DNA of 64,000 nt from Syngnathus acus (Eukaryota; Chordata; Actinopteri; Syngnathiformes; Syngnathidae): contig NC_051087.1 of the NCBI RefSeq assembly GCF_901709675.1, forward strand, positions 8,644,884 to 8,708,883, in the 5' to 3' direction. Of the stretch, positions 44,300 to 57,227 are shown piece after piece. The position numbers and the translations under genes are program-made. The notes under the pieces were generated by a model. It worked only from the letters and a program-made list of their open reading frames with translations, made no database searches and was not told the DNA's origin. Position 1 is the first letter of the stretch. Each line of letters starts with the position of its first letter.

Positions 44300-44880
44300 G
44301 CAAAAAATGATTTAGTATAAACCTGTAATATCCAAGAACAGAATGCAAAGGTTGGACGAAGAAATATGCCCAGACACGAAACAACGCAACAGAGGCCCAC
44401 CCCCACGGTTGCCTTCATTCAAAGTCCCACTGTACTGTTGATAAACAATGGCTAGCAGTAGCATATAGCACGACCACTCACTGACAGGGGGGAAATATAA
44501 ACTGTATTAACGTGATAATGCGAATGCTATATGCAAATGTGCAATTTGCTGTCTGTTTAGCAGCTACGACGATTAAAAAGACAGACGGGTTACGGCAATA
44601 AAATTAACAAACAACGCGTCGGAATGCGCGTACAACGTATCGTTGTTGTTTTTTTAATCTCTAATAGTGCATTAAAATATACCATGTTTGCCAACACGTT
44701 ATGGCATGTACATTTGGTCAATAACTCACAAATGAATCAGTGTTCGTCTGCAGTCCTCAAGCTCTGTGCTGACTTGGAACTACGTCGTTTTCAATTTGTC
44801 TACCCAGCAACTCCATCACGTCAGCGCTTTGTTATACTCTCTGATTGGCTGACAGAGGCGGGGTTTTAAAAACACCACAG
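44300..44880 (-). promoter_or_regulatory. pdcd4: pdcd4 promoter and probable untranslated first exon
   Basis: On the - strand this block holds a GC box (44855-44863), a CCAAT box (ATTGG at 44844-44848) and a CRE-like ACGTCA near 44817, within 50 bp, then a CpG-containing stretch. A possible acceptor (ATTACAG, about 44325) before the first coding exon suggests a spliced 5' untranslated exon. No TATA is seen. The start site is inferred to be near 44.75 kb. Confidence 0.5.
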
Positions 44881-46199
44881 CCAATAGAAATGTGAGTTTT
44901 TTTAATCTCAAATAACATAAACAAAAATATACATTTTATCCGTAAAAGTTTAGCAGAGTCCGTGTAAAGGGAAAGTAAATACGTCTTGTAAATTTGACAC
45001 ACAGGCAACCCTGGCAAATTTAAATTATTGAGAAAAAAAGTCAATCCGTAAAAAGAAGACTTCAAATTCCTTTATCAGTTGTAGTGTAGTAAGTTGTGAT
45101 ACTGTGTAAATTGTTTTTTTTTTTTTATTGCAAATGAATATTTTTATTTTCTGCTGAAGCTGTCACTCTCCAATAGTCAATTCAGTTTTGTATCCTAAAT
45201 ACCTCAAATGAGTTCTTACCCAATTTTGAACTATTCTGCCTCAACACTTGGGGGCGCTGTTTTACAACAATACCGTCCAAAGTCATGAGCAGGTTATGAA
45301 TGTAATGTAGCCTCTCTCTGAATGAGACATGACACCATGCAGCAGCAGGTAAAGAATCCAAGCCTAAAAATCACTCAACAACCTGTTTGTACGTTAAGAA
45401 AGCTAATAAAGCAAGTATACAAACAAATAAACAAACACAAAGCCCTCCAAAAAGTATTTATTCACATGAAAATTATATTTAAGAAAACAACATTAACATT
45501 CAGGATAAGGCTTCATATTGTGTAGAAAAGACATTTGGCTTTGAAAGCAACTGTTGTATTTGGAAGTTGAACTGGTCCAGTTTAATGTACCATATTTAAA
45601 ATGTTGAGGCATTAAATTAATCTAATAAAGCTAGGACTGAGGGATTGACATTTATACACAGTAGAGATTTGATTGCAGAGCCATTGCATCATTATTACAC
45701 AAGAAATTAATTTGACCTGAAAGACAACTGTAGTGCACACAAGACCAGAGTTCAAGAAAAGCTTTACGCCAGTTATCAATAAATTGCACACACTGAGTTA
45801 GAAACTCAACAAACAAAATTCACCTGAGCATTTGTCTCAGTTTTTACTGAGTAAAAACATTCATTGGCATCATTTAAGTCACAATGCAGTTGCAATAGTA
45901 CAATCTATTATTGTTAGTTGGACAATTCAAAGTCCAAACTGGAAATCAGATTTTGAAAGCAAATCGATTTGTTAAACAATGTGTCAACATCCAAATTAAA
46001 TAACACTTAGCTTTGTGTGTACAAAGAATAAAACTAATAAATAGTCTTGCTATACATTGGAGTATGTACAAAATTGAACACAATTATGAATAACATTTCC
46101 GAGCATTATTCTATTATCCTAAAACAAGTCCAAGTATCCGTATTTTTTATGCCTCCATGAATTCCACTTGTGCTGCTTGTGGTAAGAGGGGACGGGATG
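44881..46199. other. Region between pdcd4 promoter and rbm20 stop; rbm20 3' UTR side
   Basis: A/T-rich DNA with no gene. It should include the rbm20 3' UTR on the - strand. An AATAAA on that strand at 45457-45462 would give a 3' UTR of about 740 nt, but several weaker signals exist. GGGGGCGCTG near 45.25 kb is a motif common in fish repeats. Confidence 0.45.
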
Positions 46200-49100
46200 T
46201 CACTGTGTGCTTGAGAATTCAGCAAGGTCTAGGCTCTCATGTGCCAGCTGGGACAGGTATTTCTGCATAATCGGAAAGGAAACATCACCCAAAGAATTAT
46301 TCAAACAGGTTTACAGAGTAGTGTGTAAGTTAATCTCTTTTATTGTAATGGTCTTTATTTGTGTTTATATTTACAGTAATACAACATTATTATGCACAGT
46401 ATGTGAATTATAATGTTTCAGTCAAATTGGTACAGATGCAGAACATCTGAAATATATTATTTTGATATACTGCACTTCTCATCTGGAACAGAAATAAGAC
46501 AACAGCCCTGTTATGAAATATAATTTCAACTCATGGGTATTAATGTCTGGAGAAATGTAAACCATTAAAAATGTATATACATAAAATAGGGACCACATGC
46601 AGATTTGACAGACAGCACAAGTGTCAAGAACATTTTTCTACATGGAATGTCACACATTGAGTGCTCGGGAATCATTTCTCCCCTTACTTGCGTCAGCTGT
46701 GCTGCCAGCCAGCAGAGAAATGTGACACGGCTTTCTGCTGAATGGTCATTATTGTAACATACAACAGTTATGGATCAAGTGAACATGAAATACTTGTGTT
46801 TCTGTGTGTGTCTATAAATATTGAATGTCACAGAGTTGACTGAATGACTGTTTTAATGGTTTTAATTTTTTTTCCTTTGGATAAAAACACCTATAAATGA
46901 TTAATTATCTATCATTTATGAGTAACAAGTACAGTGAACACATGACTTGTTTGTCATGTTAGTATTTGGGGCAGACAAATGACTTAACTGTTATAATTTT
47001 ATAAGAAAAGAAAATTGATCATTTTTATATTTGATATTGAACTGCCTGTAGAATTATGAAAACGTATAAAGTGTTAAATTATTGTTCTTTTTATTAATAC
47101 ATAATTCACCCGGCTGTAGGACAAAGGACATTGACAGCACACACCTGTAGGTTCCTGTAGTGTACAATGCTGCGGCAGTGATTCATCTTTGCAGTTTCCT
47201 CGCTGGTGTAAAACAGCTCACAAAGTTTACAAAAGAAACCAGTCCTCGGCTCAATGAACTCCACTCCTGCAAAGCAATGAGCGATATGGCGTTTATCATC
47301 TAAAAGAGAATTTCTAGACACTTTATTATTAGACACTTTCAGGGGCGGAGCTACGTGGTGGCCAGGGATCGCAATTGTTACCTACAAACTCATCAAAATA
47401 ATGAAAAAAAATTATGAATTATTTCACTGTAAGGACTGAATATATGAGTTTCACTTTTTGAACAGAACTAAAATTAATTACATTTTGCAGGATACATAAT
47501 CTAGTTTAGTGAGAAGTACCTGGGTTGCAGTTGCCACCAATATTTTGCATTTACATTTGAAAGGAACATTTGAAGGTTGGACATTCTAACTTGGAGCCAA
47601 CTTTGGGCGAAAGGCGGGGTGCATCCCAGACTGGTCGAGTACATCCAGACAAGCAACCAATTCAACTCACATTAACACTAATGGACGAATCAGACATTGA
47701 AAAGGCTGTCCTGCTTTTTTTTAGTGCGCGTAAGAATGATTAGAAAACCGAAGTTACTTATTGCAGACAAACAACAAACCTACACAGTGACATCCTTCAT
47801 TGCCTTGGCTTTGGGAAAAACAAATTCGAGTTCTGCAGAGGTTGTACTGGATACAAACACAAATTGTCGAGGCATCATCCAACCAAAATAACCCCATTAC
47901 TCATGGCAGACAGCTCTCGTGTCTGTGATCTATTGTTGCCACGCAGCAGAGGCGGCTTATGTAAGTCCCTATGCAGCATGTGCTGGGCCGTGCCATTCCA
48001 GTGCTAATAATAATATAAATATTCATCTCTCAGGGGTGCAGTTCACAAGCAGATCACGGAAATAGGTCAGCAAGTGGCCAGCCAATTCCCGTCAATTAGA
48101 GTGCTAATGCAACAGGTTGTCAGTGCCGTTATTAGCAGTGTACATGATAACGCTTTAACGTTCACACTAAGACAGCAGACACTAATATCTGAGATCCTTA
48201 GGCTGTTAGAATGATAAGCTATAAAAAGTTATAAATGACCATTTTCTATTTTGGGTATAAGTGGAGAACCAAAATGATTTGTTGCATTCCCATCTCACTG
48301 CAACAGAAGTGTAGTAAAAAACGGATCTTGCTTACCTAAAGGGATGATGTGTTCAATGACAACCTTCTCCTGTTCATTAGATGATGAGGGCGCTTCAATA
48401 TCTGCAAAAAGAACATTTGAAAATAATGGAAGGGAATAGGTGGATACAATGTGAAAAAAAAATTAACATGTATTTATTTGTGATGGTTTTACATTTTATT
48501 GATAGGTTGGTCTCAATGGTCAATTGTACTGGTAATCAGAGATGGCGCTGTGTGCGCCGTAATGTATTTTTGAAACCGATTTAGGAATATCTTTATTTAT
48601 TTTCTTGTACATTGTTTTTTTGTGATATTTTCATTTTTCTTAAGTTTGGCCTATAAAAAACCTGCACACTTTGGATTTTACCATGTGTTGTAATTCATAG
48701 TTATGCCATTTCAGAAATAAAACACCTGTTGATGAACCTAACCTATGTAATTTATGATTGGGGAAATTTTGTATGTATTTTTTGGGCAATAAGTAAAAAA
48801 ACATCTATAGCAATATCATATAATATCATATCATATTGTATCTGGTGTAAAGTACCTTTTTTAAGAATGCTGTCATTGTGTTGAGTGACATTGGAACTAG
48901 CCTCAGTGACCTGGACTACATCCTGGACCTTGCAGTCATCTGATATTTGAATGTGATTTTTTATCGGCTTTTCCTCTAAGGGCCCACTGTCAGAAACTTT
49001 GTCTTCTGTACTCGTCTCCTCCAGTGCTGCCTTAAACTCCTCATTGGGAAGTTCAATTAGGTTCACAATCGGTGGCTCGGAAGTAACAGGACTCTTTATA

Positions 49101-52100
49101 GGTTCTTCTAAACTTGTCTCATTTGGAACCTCTTTCTCAGTTGCAGATGTTTCTTGGACTTCAGCATCCTCACATGTCTGTTCCTGGATGGATTTGTTTA
49201 TCTCCTGCTCCTCATCCTCCAAAGGGAGTGAAGGTGACAGTGAAGTCCCTTTTGTTGTTTGCGTTCGTTCCTCTGCAGACTCTTCAGGACAGGTCACATC
49301 CTCTTCCAGCTCAGGAAGGTCTGGCTCAATAATGAAATCGTCGTCTTCTCCCACTTCATCAACTGTAAGAAATTCCTCCATGTTCTTGGGATAGCAGCAG
49401 TCGTCATCAGTGTTTTCTTCACTTCCCAAGTTCTTCTCCTTGCAAAGTAATCAAGAAAAAAAATGAATACACAGCTGAGCATGTTTGCAGATGTTGCCTC
49501 CTTTTTTGTCTTCTTGTTACTTACAATGTCCTTGTGATTAAAACATTCAGCAACATCTTTTGACTTGTCGCTGCGCTGAGGTGACACATGTTCTTTTGAT
49601 TGGCCATCCTACAAAGGAAAGTGAATTAGCATAAAAAACATGTTTGCTATTATTCAGCTGCAGTGTTCCCCTCTTACTCATGCCCCTGTTTTACTGTGTT
49701 GCAGATTTCTGAGCAATTGTTGTTCTGATTTAGACCTGTGTACCATACCAGCATGTTGAGTCACGATTTTGATCCAACAAGTGTTAACTAAAAAGTATCC
49801 ATACTGATGACTTCAAGCTTCCAAGATATTGGTTACCAGGTTATCAGTATGGCAGTGGTTAAAAATAATTAACATTTTATTACCAACGTATTTCAAGAAA
49901 AACACCGTCAACTTTGCCCTGTCAGTGGTCACCCCAGCAAGTCACTTGCATGATATATTTGGCACAACTTTCACACCAGATGCCCTTCTTGACACAACCC
50001 ACCCATTTTCCATGGGTGAACCATTCACCCTGACCAGGATTTACACCTTGAGCCCTGTGTCTAAAGTCAACAGACCACCCACTGAGCCATTCAGCCGCCA
50101 TTGGTGTTCTCTCAGAATATTACATTCAATTGACAGCTGTCCAAATTGGCAACCAGCCTCAAGTCCAGCAGAGATGGCAAATCCAGGTACAGAAAATAAA
50201 AACCCTGCCACCGTTTTGCTATAGCCATAGATGCTTTTTCTAATCAAGTGAGCTGGCAGGTAAATGCATTATAGTGTGGTTGAAAATCTTGATGTTCAAA
50301 GATATGATATTCAATTCTCTTTTGTTGTCAGTGTCAATTTTACCTGAGTTTCAACGAGGACTGACAAACAGCAAGCAAGTATGTTTGGTATTTCGACTAG
50401 AGACCAAAGAGTGAGAAGAAAGGCTAAGGCATACTTTAACAGTTGATGTGTTTTAAGTGTGGGGTAAAACTGTAAAAAAAATGTTTTATATAGTATATGT
50501 GTGTCTCTCTATGCCAGGGATTTTAGATATTGGGGGTCTGGAACTTATTCCCAAATATAAACTGTGGTTCACTGTAATCTAGATGTATTTGTTACTCACA
50601 GTATTTGTCGTGGGGCTGTCATGTTTCTCTGTAGGGGTGCACCTCTTGTTTGGCTTCTTACTCCTTCCCCTGCTGGGTGAACGCAGCTTCTTATCTTCTG
50701 GTGTTCTGCGAGGTGGCTCATCAATCACCTCGCTCTCCAGATGCCTCGAATGCCTGCTGTGGTCACTGCCATTCCTCCTCCTTGACTTGCTATCGTGTCT
50801 TTGGTATGGAGATCTGGTCACCTTATCCGACTTCATGTAGAAGCTTTCCTCCATGCTCCGGTAGGAGTTGAAGGACTTGCCTTGAGGACTGCCTCTTGGG
50901 AAGTCTCTGTTTCCGGTCATCCCTTTATCAAATCCTCGATCGTCTGCAGACCTGGAGACGACATAATCCGAGGGTTTCCCAAAGACTTTCCGGCGGTCCG
51001 ATGGTCGTTCGTTGGGGCGGTCGCTGTCAATGCTGCATCCGTTCCGCCTGGAGGGTTCATCCCTCTCCATGTCGTCCTCAGCTCGTCTATAGTGTGAAGA
51101 CCAATCCCAAGATCCTTGGTGTGGGCCCAGGCCATTGGTGCCTCGCTCCGGACCCCTGCAGGGGGCCGCCTGGGGGCTGTGGGCTGAGCTACATGATGTG
51201 AAACTGGGACTGTGTGATTGAGGGCTGAGGGAGTTTCTGACGGGGCTGCGGGAGCGAGCTCTGTCTGGCATGTAGCTGGAGTAAGGTAAGTTACATGAAT
51301 CAACCAACCACCATATATATTTTAACTTAATTTCTCTTTTTTTTTACATTATAGATTTGCCACTGTCACCTACAAGGGTACTTTTAGCCAAAAGGCTAGC
51401 AAACTTTTACTGTCTGGAATCAAGTTGCATTTCAATCTGTGACGTTTTTCATGTTGCAGAAAATTGAAACATTTCCTTACCGCTCAGGTTTTTGCATTTC
51501 ATCTCTTTCCCAATGAGAAGCAATATCTTGGATGATCGCCTGAACATCTTTACCCGGTTTCTATAAAAATATAATAAAATGGCAACTATTAAATTTAAAT
51601 GTATCCTTTTTTTTTTTACCTTTGAACACAATTCATACACATTTAACTTGAGTCTTACCTTTAGTTGCAGCTCCTGGTACCTTTTAGACATTCGAATCAG
51701 AAGTTTCTGATTGTTTATCATCGCTGGAGTCAGTTGGTAGTACTGAACCATGGCTTGAGCTGCCTCAATATAGGCCATCTCCAGAAACGCCTGATTGAAG
51801 AGAGAATAAAAACTAATAACATGTAATATTTTTCATATTCAAATGCACTCTGGTTTTCTCCCACATTCCAAAAACATGCATGGTGGGTTCACTGAAGACT
51901 CTAAATCTTCGGTACACGTAAATGGTTCTTTGTCTATTTGTGCCCTGGAACTAGTTCAGGTGCCCTGCCTCTCTAACCCAAAGAGAGCTGGGATAGGTTC
52001 CAACTGTTGTACACCATTGTGGGATGGAACTAGTCGACCGCTTGCCCACTCCCTTCATTCCCATAAAATCAATGTTTAACATTGCAGAAGTAGAAATTGA

Positions 52101-55100
52101 CTCGCTAGGATTGTCACACGCAAAGTCTGTTTATATAGTATAAATTGCGGAGTCTACTACGTATGCAACCTGGAGTAGCATGTGCAATTACTTAGCCTAT
52201 ATCAATAATTGAAAAAAAAATATGCTTGACGAAAAAATATTCTTTCATACCTGATGAGTTGAGCGCATCAGAATGTAATTGGTAACTTTGCCAAAAGGCA
52301 GTCCCAGATTGATGACATCATTCTCAGTACAACTGCCTTCAGGGAGGTTGCAGATGTGAACAACACGTCCCGTGGTGGCCTTTCTTGGGGGAAACGTCTG
52401 TAAATATGAGAAGAAAAACATCAAAAACTGAGAAAATGAAAAGATTGGCAGCAGTGGCTTTGTCTTTGACTTGGCAAATGGGACATGTTGCCTTTGAGCA
52501 AGGTCATGAAACCCCAACTGGCCGGGGGCGTGACACAGTTGCGGAGCAGCCTGACTCTGACATTTCTTCTAAGAGTGTAAGAGAATTTCCCCAAGGGCCT
52601 CCAGAGAGTGTGAAGTTACCAGAATTGGTAACCTAAGCAGGTGTTCCAAACTGACCTTAGACACACAACCATGTAAATAGTCCTTGCCAATCACAGCAGA
52701 AAAGGAATCATAGTAATTACAGTTGAATTATAAAATCTTTTATACACATGATTTGTCAGTAGAATCTATCCAGCACTCAGCGATTCTAGCAGGAAACTAT
52801 TCTGCCCATCATCAAGGCAATACTATCACACAGAATGTCTTTGATTCAGCCCTGTCTATTATTAGCAATTGCAGAACCGTAGAGGTATAATGAAAGTTTA
52901 GCACATTCAAACGTATCCACTTGTCATCTCACTGTCATGAGATATTTCAAACATTTCATATTGCAAAGTAAACTGACCTCCATTTAATTGCATTTTCAAC
53001 ATTTCTTTTCATACTGAAACACAGCTCATATTTCCATTTTACATAGCAGCAGATGTAATATCGACCTGGTTTGAGGTGTTGTATATTTGGCACCATTTTA
53101 ATTACAGTGCTTATCATGGTCCCATGTCTTGAATTTCCATTTAATAAAATATAAAGCATATATAAATCATGTATTCATACATTTCTTATGAAGATACAAT
53201 ATACAGTATGTATACATACACACACATGCGCACACACACACACTTTAATTTAAAGTCTACATTTTTGGGCCACAAACACTGGGCAGTCTGCATCATGGTG
53301 ACAACTTAACGGTTTCTGGCCAGCAAGATGATTTTGGCAGTTTGAAAAGTACATGAGCGCTAATTCTGTTAATAGCTCTCGGCCAGTACCAGTGCCACCA
53401 TCAGAGCACATAAAGGTCAATATACACTGAGCTCGATAAACAGATCCCATTATAGACTGTTAATGTTCTCTAAATGTTTGAGAGAAGAAGAGTCTTGGGC
53501 GTTGCTCTCTGCACTTTGCTGGCGTTTGACCTGCAAATGTGTGCTTGTGTAAATTCAGGCGGTTTGACCGCAGCAATGAGATCCCTGCTGAGGGTGACTA
53601 AGGCGATGAACAGTAAGCTGAGACTACAAACTAGAAGTACATGTCGGTACATGTCAGTGGCTTAAAACTGTGATGAAAGTCCTTTGGATAAAAACATACA
53701 CAAATTAAGATGGCCCAAAATATGAAGAATACATACAGGAAGTTACATAAAGTACACAGACTTTGAAACAGACTTACATCTATAATTCAGCATTAACTTA
53801 TTTTTACTCTGTGGACTGTCATTAAAGTTAATACAGAGTGATATGGGGTGGTCCGCAGAGCAATTTTTTTATTTAGGGCTGTATAAATAAATTTGACTGA
53901 GTTCTGAATTTGCTCAGGCACATGCACCATTGTTGAATATATAAATATATTCAACTCTGGCTAAATAAAGGTATACAACTATTCAACATGGTACTGATTG
54001 ACAGGACTCAGAGGACAGGTCTATTTGCCTGCACAAAGCAGTATTCATGTTTGATGGTCGAGGGGAGTAGGCCCGCTTACTTTAACAGTTCCTGCCAACG
54101 TTCCACAAGCCTTCCCCTGCTGATCCCCCTGGATCACTTTACTGGGTTCTACTCCATGTGTAGCTTGACACAGCTGCCTGGAGGTTGTTTGGCCTGTACT
54201 GCAGTGCTAATAACAGTACAAACAACTATAATCCTGTGTTTATTGTTTTTGTGTTTCTAGTTTCTTGAAGATACCATCCTCGGTGAAGGGGGACAACATG
54301 AAACTTCAATACAAAGAATTATATGCCAGTATGAAAATGGACTTGTACGTACAGCCCCCTGTATTTATCTCAGATTTGTCAAGTCCTCCATTCTGATTTA
54401 GATTTTTCCTGCAATTTTTTTTATCTATCAAGAGACAAGATATAAATATACTGTACATTTATAGTGATAGAACTGAAACCTGGTTATGAGTGCCTATGAA
54501 CGTGGCTAGTTGTAACTAAGATGACAGCTGCTGTTTTGTTGTAACCATCAGTAGCATATTTTTTATTTCTAGGGGTACAATACTTGAATGGGGAAAAAAA
54601 TGCCACACATATGTCAGACCTTTGACTCTGGCTGGTGTGACGTAAATCCCGTGCTGGTCAAAGGGTAATTCGTCATGGCTGCAGCTGGCAAGTATGAGGT
54701 GTTGACTCCTGAGGAAACATCTGTGGAAACAATTTCCAATTTGTAGAGTGGGCAAGTGTTACAGAAGTGATATGAAACCATTGAAGACGGTTGTATAAAG
54801 AGGTGTAAAAAAAATATATATATATGAATCGACAAGCAATTGATTATCAAATTATACGACAAAGCTGCTTTTATGTTATTCTTGCCACACTCAATATTCA
54901 TACACTATCATATATAAAGCATGTAACGGGAGAAGATTGGACCATATTTTTAAATCTTGACACCTATCTAATTATAGTGTGTTACCTCACTCTCTCAGCT
55001 CCATCAGCCACTCTCATTTACATATTGTCACCATTTGAAAGACTGCACACCGACAGACTCACTTGTGTAGACCATGTTCGGGAATAACTTACCTTGACCT

Positions 55101-57227
55101 GCAGCAGTGGAGCTCATTGAGTCTCCTCCACCGAGAGCACCATCAGCGGGCCTACCGAGCGTGTAGTGAGCAGCTCCGGCTGATACCACTGCCGAGCTGG
55201 AACAATCAAGCACAAGGCTCGTTTTAGCTGCCCGCTGCCCTCATATCTTATGACAGTGCACACTTTTATGGAAACACCAAGACAGCTGTATGTAGTAGCA
55301 AATATTACATGCATATATTTGCAAAGAAAAATTCTGTTCTAGAATGAATGAAAATTCACTGAAGTAAATTTTGGGCAATCACTGACAAGGGAACCCAGAG
55401 TAAGTGGCTCTGCTTGGTGGCAACAGTATGCTGTATGTTATTACGGGACTACTTTAAAAATTTGCGCTGATTTGAACACTCACCCTTCGTTATTGTACAG
55501 CGTTCGGTTCTGCAGGTGTAGTTTTCCCTTTACATGTTGCTCCCAGTCCTGAAAATACACACGCAAGTTGACATGCATAAACACCTCATCGAAGCTTTCC
55601 CTCTTGTGTACTAATTCAGAGCTGTGGGCGATGAGCCCATCTGCATGTGTATCTGTGTAAAAAAACGATTAACTTAATCACTTGCGTGGAATTGATTTGT
55701 GATTGTACCAATTTTAGAACTTGTCAATTTCTTGTCTCGAATTTATGAAGGACTTGAAACTGGACTTGACATATCTTTTTGACAAAAATTGTCAAAGATG
55801 ATTACATTTGAAAAAAGCTTTAGTTTTGATCAAATTGGAAAAAGGGGACATAACATGCTAGGTTAAATCTAAGAGACAATGACATCTAATCAGTTACTAT
55901 AAAAACCACGGGCTACATGAGCTAAGCTTCACGTCTGGTATGTGTTTAATTGAGAAGAAATGCAGTAATAAACTGTACAGTCTCGTAATAAAGTACATAT
56001 GTGCAGATACTGTGTGCAGACTGGCTAATGTTCAAATACTTTATATGTTGTGACTGAGCAAGTCAATTTGATTGATTTTTGCCACAGTAACTTGGGATTT
56101 GCTCAAAACTTGATTTGATTAAGAATTGAAACTAAGCACGACGTCAATCTAATTAATAATAATAATAATATATCATCAAATTGTGTTTTTCTTTCTTTTC
56201 ACCAAACAACTAACTCACCTTGAGGTTGTAGACTTTCTTGTCACAGATGCTGCACTGATGTGGCAGTTGAGTGGGTGTGACAGCGTGGAAGTCATTAACT
56301 TGGTACGGCTGAAGTGTCCTAGTAGCCGTACACAAAGTTTCCTCGCTTCCATGTAGCGGTTGGTAACTCCCAAAACCCTGCAAGCCGTCAGGGACAAAAG
56401 ACGAACCCTCGCTATTGCCCTTGAATTTGTGGTCAGAAGTGGGCTCCTCTGGGTTATACAGTTGATTTCTGGATCTCACTGCCTGCCCAGCTGCTGTCCA
56501 TATATTGGTGGCATCGGAGACCAACGGCGCATTCACGGTGTTCTTAGCGTTCGTTGACCCGTCCCATTGCTCTGTCTGTCCAGTGCAGTTGTACAGATTC
56601 ACATTCTGATCAGCAATGTTGAATCCAGCTTGTTGGCTGGAGATATCCTGTCCATAGAAGTCTTGTTTGAACCCAACGTTGTTGAGTTTCGCTTGAGCGT
56701 TGACCACGGAATAATGTCCATCGGCAGCAGGGGCTGATGCCGTCGACGTCGCTCCCACGTTGTATTGAAGACGCCTGTCGATGTCAGAGGGATACGTGGG
56801 CCCGGACTTTATACCAAACTCCACACCATGTTGGCCTACGATGGGTCCCCCACCATGATGGTTCAGTCTCACATTCCCTAGATTCTGGTTGAATCCTCCC
56901 ACCCCCAAGGCTGGATTTGAAGTCGGATAACCAAGCACCCCTGTTGGGAAGCCAACTTGGGGGTTCCGCATTTGATTGAAGAGGGGCTGTGCCATGGCAA
57001 CATTGGAAAGAACCTGATTGAGAACAGCGGCCGCGGTGGCTGTATTGCCTCCGTGAGCCAGCTTGAGGCGTTGGAGGGTAAGCTGGGCCTGGAGCTGAGC
57101 AAGCTGGAGGCTGGCTGGGGTCAGGAGGAGTTGCTGGTTCTGCTGCTGGGCCCCAAATTGCAAACTGCCAGACAGCTGGCTTCCCACCTTAGGGCCCTTC
57201 TTGTCCACACTGTCCACTGGCACTGCA
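46200..57227 (-). CDS. rbm20: RNA-binding protein 20 (coding exons 2-14; exon 1 not found)
   Basis: RBM20 is a nuclear splicing repressor of titin and other heart and muscle transcripts. Exons: 57227-56219, 55548-55484, 55196-55093, 54720-54620, 52397-52251, 51790-51659, 51560-51481, 51275-50600, 49608-49525, 49438-48856, 48401-48336, 47266-47145, 46262-46200. Phases agree throughout: 3232 nt, 1076 residues plus stop without exon 1 (human total 1227). In order: Gln/Leu-rich region ([20 protein letters not shown]), matrin-type zinc finger ([20 protein letters not shown]), RRM ([19 protein letters not shown] to [15 protein letters not shown]), RS region with the disease hot spot RSRSP, acidic block ([20 protein letters not shown]), second zinc finger ([19 protein letters not shown]), and KYLSQLA end. 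The exon 57227 acceptor is CCATCAG. The start codon must lie upstream. Confidence 0.95.
47600..47690 (-). repeat. SINE/L2-like tail fragment
   Basis: AGGCGGGGTGCATCCCAGAC, CTGGTCG, CAGACAAGCAACCAATTC and CACATTAACACTAATGGAC are, in reverse orientation, the usual L2-like tail. It lies in an rbm20 intron. Confidence 0.6.
49920..50150 (+). repeat. Degenerate interspersed repeat
   Basis: CACACCAGATGCCCTTCTTG, ACACAACCCACCCATTTTCC and a following TTCACCCTGACCAGGATTTA resemble a common teleost repeat (ACCGGATGCCCTTCCTGACG type). It lies in an rbm20 intron. The frame open across it (131 codons, + strand) is not taken as a gene. Confidence 0.5.
51845..52070 (+). repeat. SINE/L2-like element
   Basis: Diagnostic order: GGTTTTCTCCCACATTCC, AAAAACATGCATGGTGGG, GAAGACTCTAAAT, TTTGTCTATTTGTGCCCTGG, GTTCAGGTGCCCTGCCTC, GAGCTGGGATAGGTTCCA. 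It is a clear copy of the L2-like tail in an rbm20 intron, without the TGGA tail. Confidence 0.8.
53240..53665. promoter_or_regulatory. Candidate conserved element in rbm20 intron
   Basis: A unique, compositionally balanced block in the 2.2-kb intron before the RRM exon. It contains an ATG-led + strand frame of 63 codons (53474-53665) with a hydrophobic start, but no family match or gene context. A conserved noncoding enhancer is at least as likely. Unproven. Confidence 0.2.

Noticed and set aside
53474-53665. ATG-led 63-codon frame with a hydrophobic start in an rbm20 intron
   Set aside because: It looks slightly signal-peptide-like, but no family, no splice context and antisense to rbm20. 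Kept only as a possible noncoding element.
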